Source of the DNA: an uncultured Bacteroidaceae bacterium
GTDB taxonomy: Bacteria > Bacteroidota > Bacteroidia > Bacteroidales > Bacteroidaceae
Direction of reading: 5' to 3'
NCBI GenBank assembly: GCA_934426255.1
Contig: CAKRYD010000025.1
Span: 1-33,410 of the forward strand
DNA length: 33,410 nt
Position numbers and translations under genes: made by a program. Positions 31,122-33,410 of this stretch are shown here, piece after piece (positions within the stretch are counted from its first letter, which is position 1; every line of letters starts with the position of its first letter). The notes beneath the pieces are model-generated. The model searched no databases and was not told the origin of the DNA. It saw only the letters and a list, made by a program, of their open reading frames with translations.

Positions 31122-32930
31122 CTATGCTTCATACATTTCTTCTATTTGTTCCCGGTAATGTTCGAATACGACTTTTCTTTTTATTTTTAGGGTGTTTGTG
31201 ATTTCGTTTCGCTCTATGCTGAATGGGCTTGGCAGCATGCAGAAACGCTTTATCTGCTCAAATGAGGCCAAATCTTGTTGAAGCGTGTTGATTCTTTCCA
31301 TGATAAACGCATGGATGTCTTTGTTGTTGCACAGATCTTCCATGCTGCTGTATTTGATGTTGTGGCTTTTGGCGTAGGTTTCGAGCAGGGTATAGGATGG
31401 CACTATTAGGGCGGATACGAATTTATGCTTGTCGGCTATTACTACGATCTGGTCTATGTAGCGGTCGACTATGAGTTTTGATTCGATTTGCTGTGGAGCA
31501 ATGTATTTGCCGTTTGAAGTCTTGTAAAGGTCTTTGATGCGGTCGGTCAGGAAGAGTTCTCCGTTTTTCAGGTATCCTGCATCACCGGTGTGAAACCAAC
31601 CTTCATCGTCAATGGCTTCGTGAGTTTCTTTCGGCTTGCGGTAGTATTCTTTAAATATGGTGTCTCCTTTCAATAGTATTTCGTTACTGTCTGAAATCAT
31701 CACTTTCACCCCTTTTAGTGTTCGGCCTACCGAGCTTATGCTGAAGGGTGCTCCGACGCGGTCGCACGACACGGTTGCTGTCGATTCGGTCAAGCCGTAA
31801 CCGCAAATGATGTTGATGCCGCAAATGTGCACGAAGGCTTCTACTTCTTTGGCTATTGCCGCTCCGGCTACGGGGAAGAAGTTTCCGTGCTCTAATCCTA
31901 TGTTCTTTCGCAAGGTTTCAAAGACGGTCCTGCCGAATAGTTTGTATTTCAATTTCAATGACAATGGCGGTTTCTTCCCTTTGCTCAGATAGTCTATCTG
32001 GTAGAGGCGACCTGTTGTCATAGCCTTCCTGAACAGCTTTTGCTGAATGGTGGAGAGGTGGCTGATTCGTTCGAGCACTCCTTCATAGACTTTTTCCCAA
32101 AAGCGTGGTACTGCACTCATGCAGGTTGGGTGTACCTCCTGTAGCGATTGCAATACATCGGCAGGACGCAGGTTTACTGCCAGATGGCAACCTTCCGAGA
32201 GCCCGAGATAGGCCCATCCTCGCTCGAAGACATGGGTAAAAGGCAAAAAATTCAGGAAGATATCATTTTCGGACAGTGGCAGGACGCTGTCGTTCTCTCG
32301 CATGGCGGCTTGATACATTTTGTGGGTGAGCACCACTCCTTTGCTCACTCCGGTCGTTCCGCTTGTATACAGAATGTTGGCTATGTCTTCCGGTGTGGCC
32401 AATGCTGTGCGTCGGTTTACCTCGTCCTGCGATTTGCGGGAACGGCCCATTTCAAGAAATTCGTCAAAATAGATGGAAACATGGTCAGAGGGATGGCGCA
32501 CTACTTTGCGGTCGAAGATAACCATGTGCGTCAACGTGTCCGATAACGGGAATATGGGAAAGATTGTGTCGTATTGCTGTTGCTCTCCTACAAAAATAAG
32601 ACGTATTTCGGCATCGTCAACCATGTATTTTACTTGCGAAGAGCTGCTGTTGGGATAGAATGGTATCGTTGCTGCCCTGATGCCGTATGCCCCGAAGTCT
32701 ACATAAAAATCTTCCGGCATGTTTTGAGAAAATACGGCTATGTTTTCTTGAACTTTTATGCCCCATTCAAGCAGCGCGTTGGATACGGTCGTGACCTTTT
32801 CGGAAAATTGGTTCCATGAAATCGGAATCCACCTTCCGTGATCATAATCACGATAACTGAGGGCTGTTTTGCTGCCATATTTCTTGGCTTGCTCCTGTAT
32901 CAGACGTGAAAATGGGCAAAGTGTAATCAT
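31122..32930 (-). CDS. AMP-forming long-chain fatty acid-CoA ligase
   Basis: The 602-residue protein belongs to the ANL adenylating superfamily. The ATP-binding P-loop ILYTSGTTGVSKGVV is at about 187-200, GYGLTES lies in the middle (motif A5), and GWFHTGDAGYL plus LTDRIKDLYKTSNGKYIAP form the hinge and C-terminal domain. The order and spacing match FadD/FAA-type enzymes that convert fatty acids to acyl-CoA through acyl-adenylate. There is no signal peptide. It stands as its own transcription unit with a TACTTTTG box 20 nt upstream and a 17-bp palindrome beyond it that may be an operator. Confidence 0.92.
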   Translation of the reverse strand: MITLCPFSRLIQEQAKKYGSKTALSYRDYDHGRWIPISWNQFSEKVTTVSNALLEWGIKVQENIAVFSQNMPEDFYVDFGAYGIRAATIPFYPNSSSSQVKYMVDDAEIRLIFVGEQQQYDTIFPIFPLSDTLTHMVIFDRKVVRHPSDHVSIYFDEFLEMGRSRKSQDEVNRRTALATPEDIANILYTSGTTGVSKGVVLTHKMYQAAMRENDSVLPLSENDIFLNFLPFTHVFERGWAYLGLSEGCHLAVNLRPADVLQSLQEVHPTCMSAVPRFWEKVYEGVLERISHLSTIQQKLFRKAMTTGRLYQIDYLSKGKKPPLSLKLKYKLFGRTVFETLRKNIGLEHGNFFPVAGAAIAKEVEAFVHICGINIICGYGLTESTATVSCDRVGAPFSISSVGRTLKGVKVMISDSNEILLKGDTIFKEYYRKPKETHEAIDDEGWFHTGDAGYLKNGELFLTDRIKDLYKTSNGKYIAPQQIESKLIVDRYIDQIVVIADKHKFVSALIVPSYTLLETYAKSHNIKYSSMEDLCNNKDIHAFIMERINTLQQDLASFEQIKRFCMLPSPFSIERNEITNTLKIKRKVVFEHYREQIEEMYEA

Positions 32931-32950
32931 TTGGGATGTGTTTAAGACTA

Positions 32951-32958
32951 CAAAAGTA
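32951..32958 (-). promoter_or_regulatory. Candidate -7 box of the acyl-CoA ligase gene
   Basis: TACTTTTG on the minus strand fits TAnnTTTG and lies 20 nt before the ATG. No TTTG is found at -33, which would suit a promoter that needs an activator. Confidence 0.55.
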
Positions 32959-32990
32959 TAAAAAGAAAACGAGATAGCTTCTGATTTTCC

Positions 32991-33007
32991 TTTCTCTCTG
33001 AGAGAAA
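32991..33007. promoter_or_regulatory. Perfect 17-bp palindrome upstream of the acyl-CoA ligase promoter
   Basis: TTTCTCTCTGAGAGAAA consists of two 8-bp arms around a single central base, every position symmetric. Its centre is about 44 bp upstream of the centre of the -7 box. The form is that of a dimeric regulator's operator. Confidence 0.55.
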
Positions 33008-33076
33008 TCCAGAATACGATGCCGAATATCGCTGTTTTGCCCGTTATATTTGCAGAACAGATGTGATAAATTGCAG

Positions 33077-33154
33077 AATCAAGACTTGGTTTTTAATAAC
33101 CAGGACTTGATTATAATAAACCAAGTCTTGATTTTTATCGACCAAGTCTTGGTT
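33077..33154. repeat. Palindromic array B: four 15-bp units at a 21-bp period
   Basis: The units are AATCAAGACTTGGTT (33077-33091), AACCAGGACTTGATT (33098-33112), AACCAAGTCTTGATT (33119-33133) and GACCAAGTCTTGGTT (33140-33154), each separated by 6 bp of unrelated AT-rich sequence. They share the consensus AAYCARGWCYTGRTT with array A at 10329-10406, and the upstream sequence TTGCAG is also shared. The order of central bases is A, A, T, T, against T, A, A, T in array A. Here unit 1 pairs with unit 4 (two G-U pairs), enclosing an imperfect unit 2-unit 3 pairing, so the RNA fold would be nested rather than side by side. Confidence 0.9.
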
Positions 33155-33319
33155 TTGCAAAAAGCAACTGTGAATCTGCAAAACGAAAAGTCGCAACCGT
33201 AATTGATAGGGGAGTACTTGATATGGTAAGTACGGATGTTTTTCCCTGATACATTAACAGCAAAAATAATAGACCTATTGACAGAGTTAAATCTGCGCTA
33301 ATTTAGTTTTGACAACGGG

Positions 33320-33327
33320 TAAATTTG
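33320..33327 (+). promoter_or_regulatory. Candidate -7 box for the gene at the right edge
   Basis: TAAATTTG on the plus strand fits TAnnTTTG, 40 nt before the ATG at 33368. No -33 element is recognised. Confidence 0.35.
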
Positions 33328-33367
33328 ATACCTTTACCTCAGTTCGGGATAAGAAAGCTACAAAATT

Positions 33368-33410
33368 ATGAAGGAAAAAGTTGGTAGTCCAATAAATATT
33401 TTGTATCTTT
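33368..33410 (+). CDS. Start of an unidentified gene cut by the window edge
   Basis: An ATG at 33368 opens a frame (MKEKVGSPINILYL) that runs off the end. A TAAATTTG box lies 40 nt upstream. Fourteen residues are too few to name a family. Confidence 0.35.
   Translation, partial: MKEKVGSPINILYL

Larger units (their letters stand above)
32931..33367. other. Divergent intergenic region with operator-like palindrome and array B
   Basis: This 437-bp gap between the acyl-CoA ligase gene (minus) and a probable plus-strand gene holds a -7 box, a 17-bp palindrome and palindromic array B. There is also a plus-strand TATATTTG (33045-33052) that could start transcription across the array, though without a -33 match. 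No reading frame of note is present. Confidence 0.6.

Overview
The window reads as a chromosomal segment of a Bacteroidales bacterium (phylum Bacteroidota). The evidence is a type IX secretion pair (PorU, PorV), the short Bacteroidota form of the primary sigma factor, a DAHP synthase-chorismate mutase fusion in a phe/tyr operon, a Bacteroidales-type putative porin, and many promoters of the TAnnTTTG (-7) class. Family or genus cannot be fixed from the sequence. No rRNA, tRNA, CRISPR array, prophage or complete insertion sequence was seen.

Layout. 1-3250: a broken GH16 glycoside hydrolase and an outer-membrane putative porin. 3255-6459: a six-gene operon for a 2-oxoacid:ferredoxin oxidoreductase, read TPR protein, ferredoxin subunit, alpha, small membrane protein, beta, gamma. 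6691-9342: clpB with its terminator. 9653-10258: a GNAT acetyltransferase with a strong terminator. 10163-10605: a long intergenic region with a four-unit palindromic array. 10606-16374: the phenylalanine/tyrosine operon (pheA, aminotransferase, DAHP synthase-chorismate mutase, tyrA) followed by threonine aldolase and a CobC-like phosphatase. 16400-22623: FAH-family protein, porU, porV and ispF. 22740-26312: a plus-strand operon of DUF1893 protein, GH29 fucosidase and GH43 hydrolase. 26333-28187: queA and a NUDIX hydrolase. 28190-29177: rpoD. 29267-31103: prfB, an unlisted 47-residue membrane peptide and a CYTH protein. 31122-32958: a long-chain acyl-CoA ligase. 32931-33410: a second palindromic array and the first codons of a further gene.

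Main discoveries. (1) Upstream of pheA is a complete-looking ribosome-mediated attenuator: promoter TTG-N20-TAATTTTG, a 19-residue leader peptide with 5 Tyr and 4 Phe, a possible antiterminator strand touching the leader stop codon, and an intrinsic terminator just before pheA. The operon makes both Phe and Tyr, which matches the codons being sensed. (2) Two intergenic arrays, 22.7 kb apart, each hold four 15-bp imperfect palindromes (AAYCARGWCYTGRTT) at an exact 21-bp period. They look like members of one repeat family with a protein-binding or RNA-folding role. (3) A perfect 17-bp palindrome lies upstream of the acyl-CoA ligase promoter. (4) A small membrane gene sits inside each of two conserved operons.

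Most genes are on the minus strand in head-to-tail operons with short gaps or 4-nt overlaps. Four starts (FAH, queA, prfB, acyl-CoA ligase) lie 18-20 nt from a -7 box, implying short 5' leaders.
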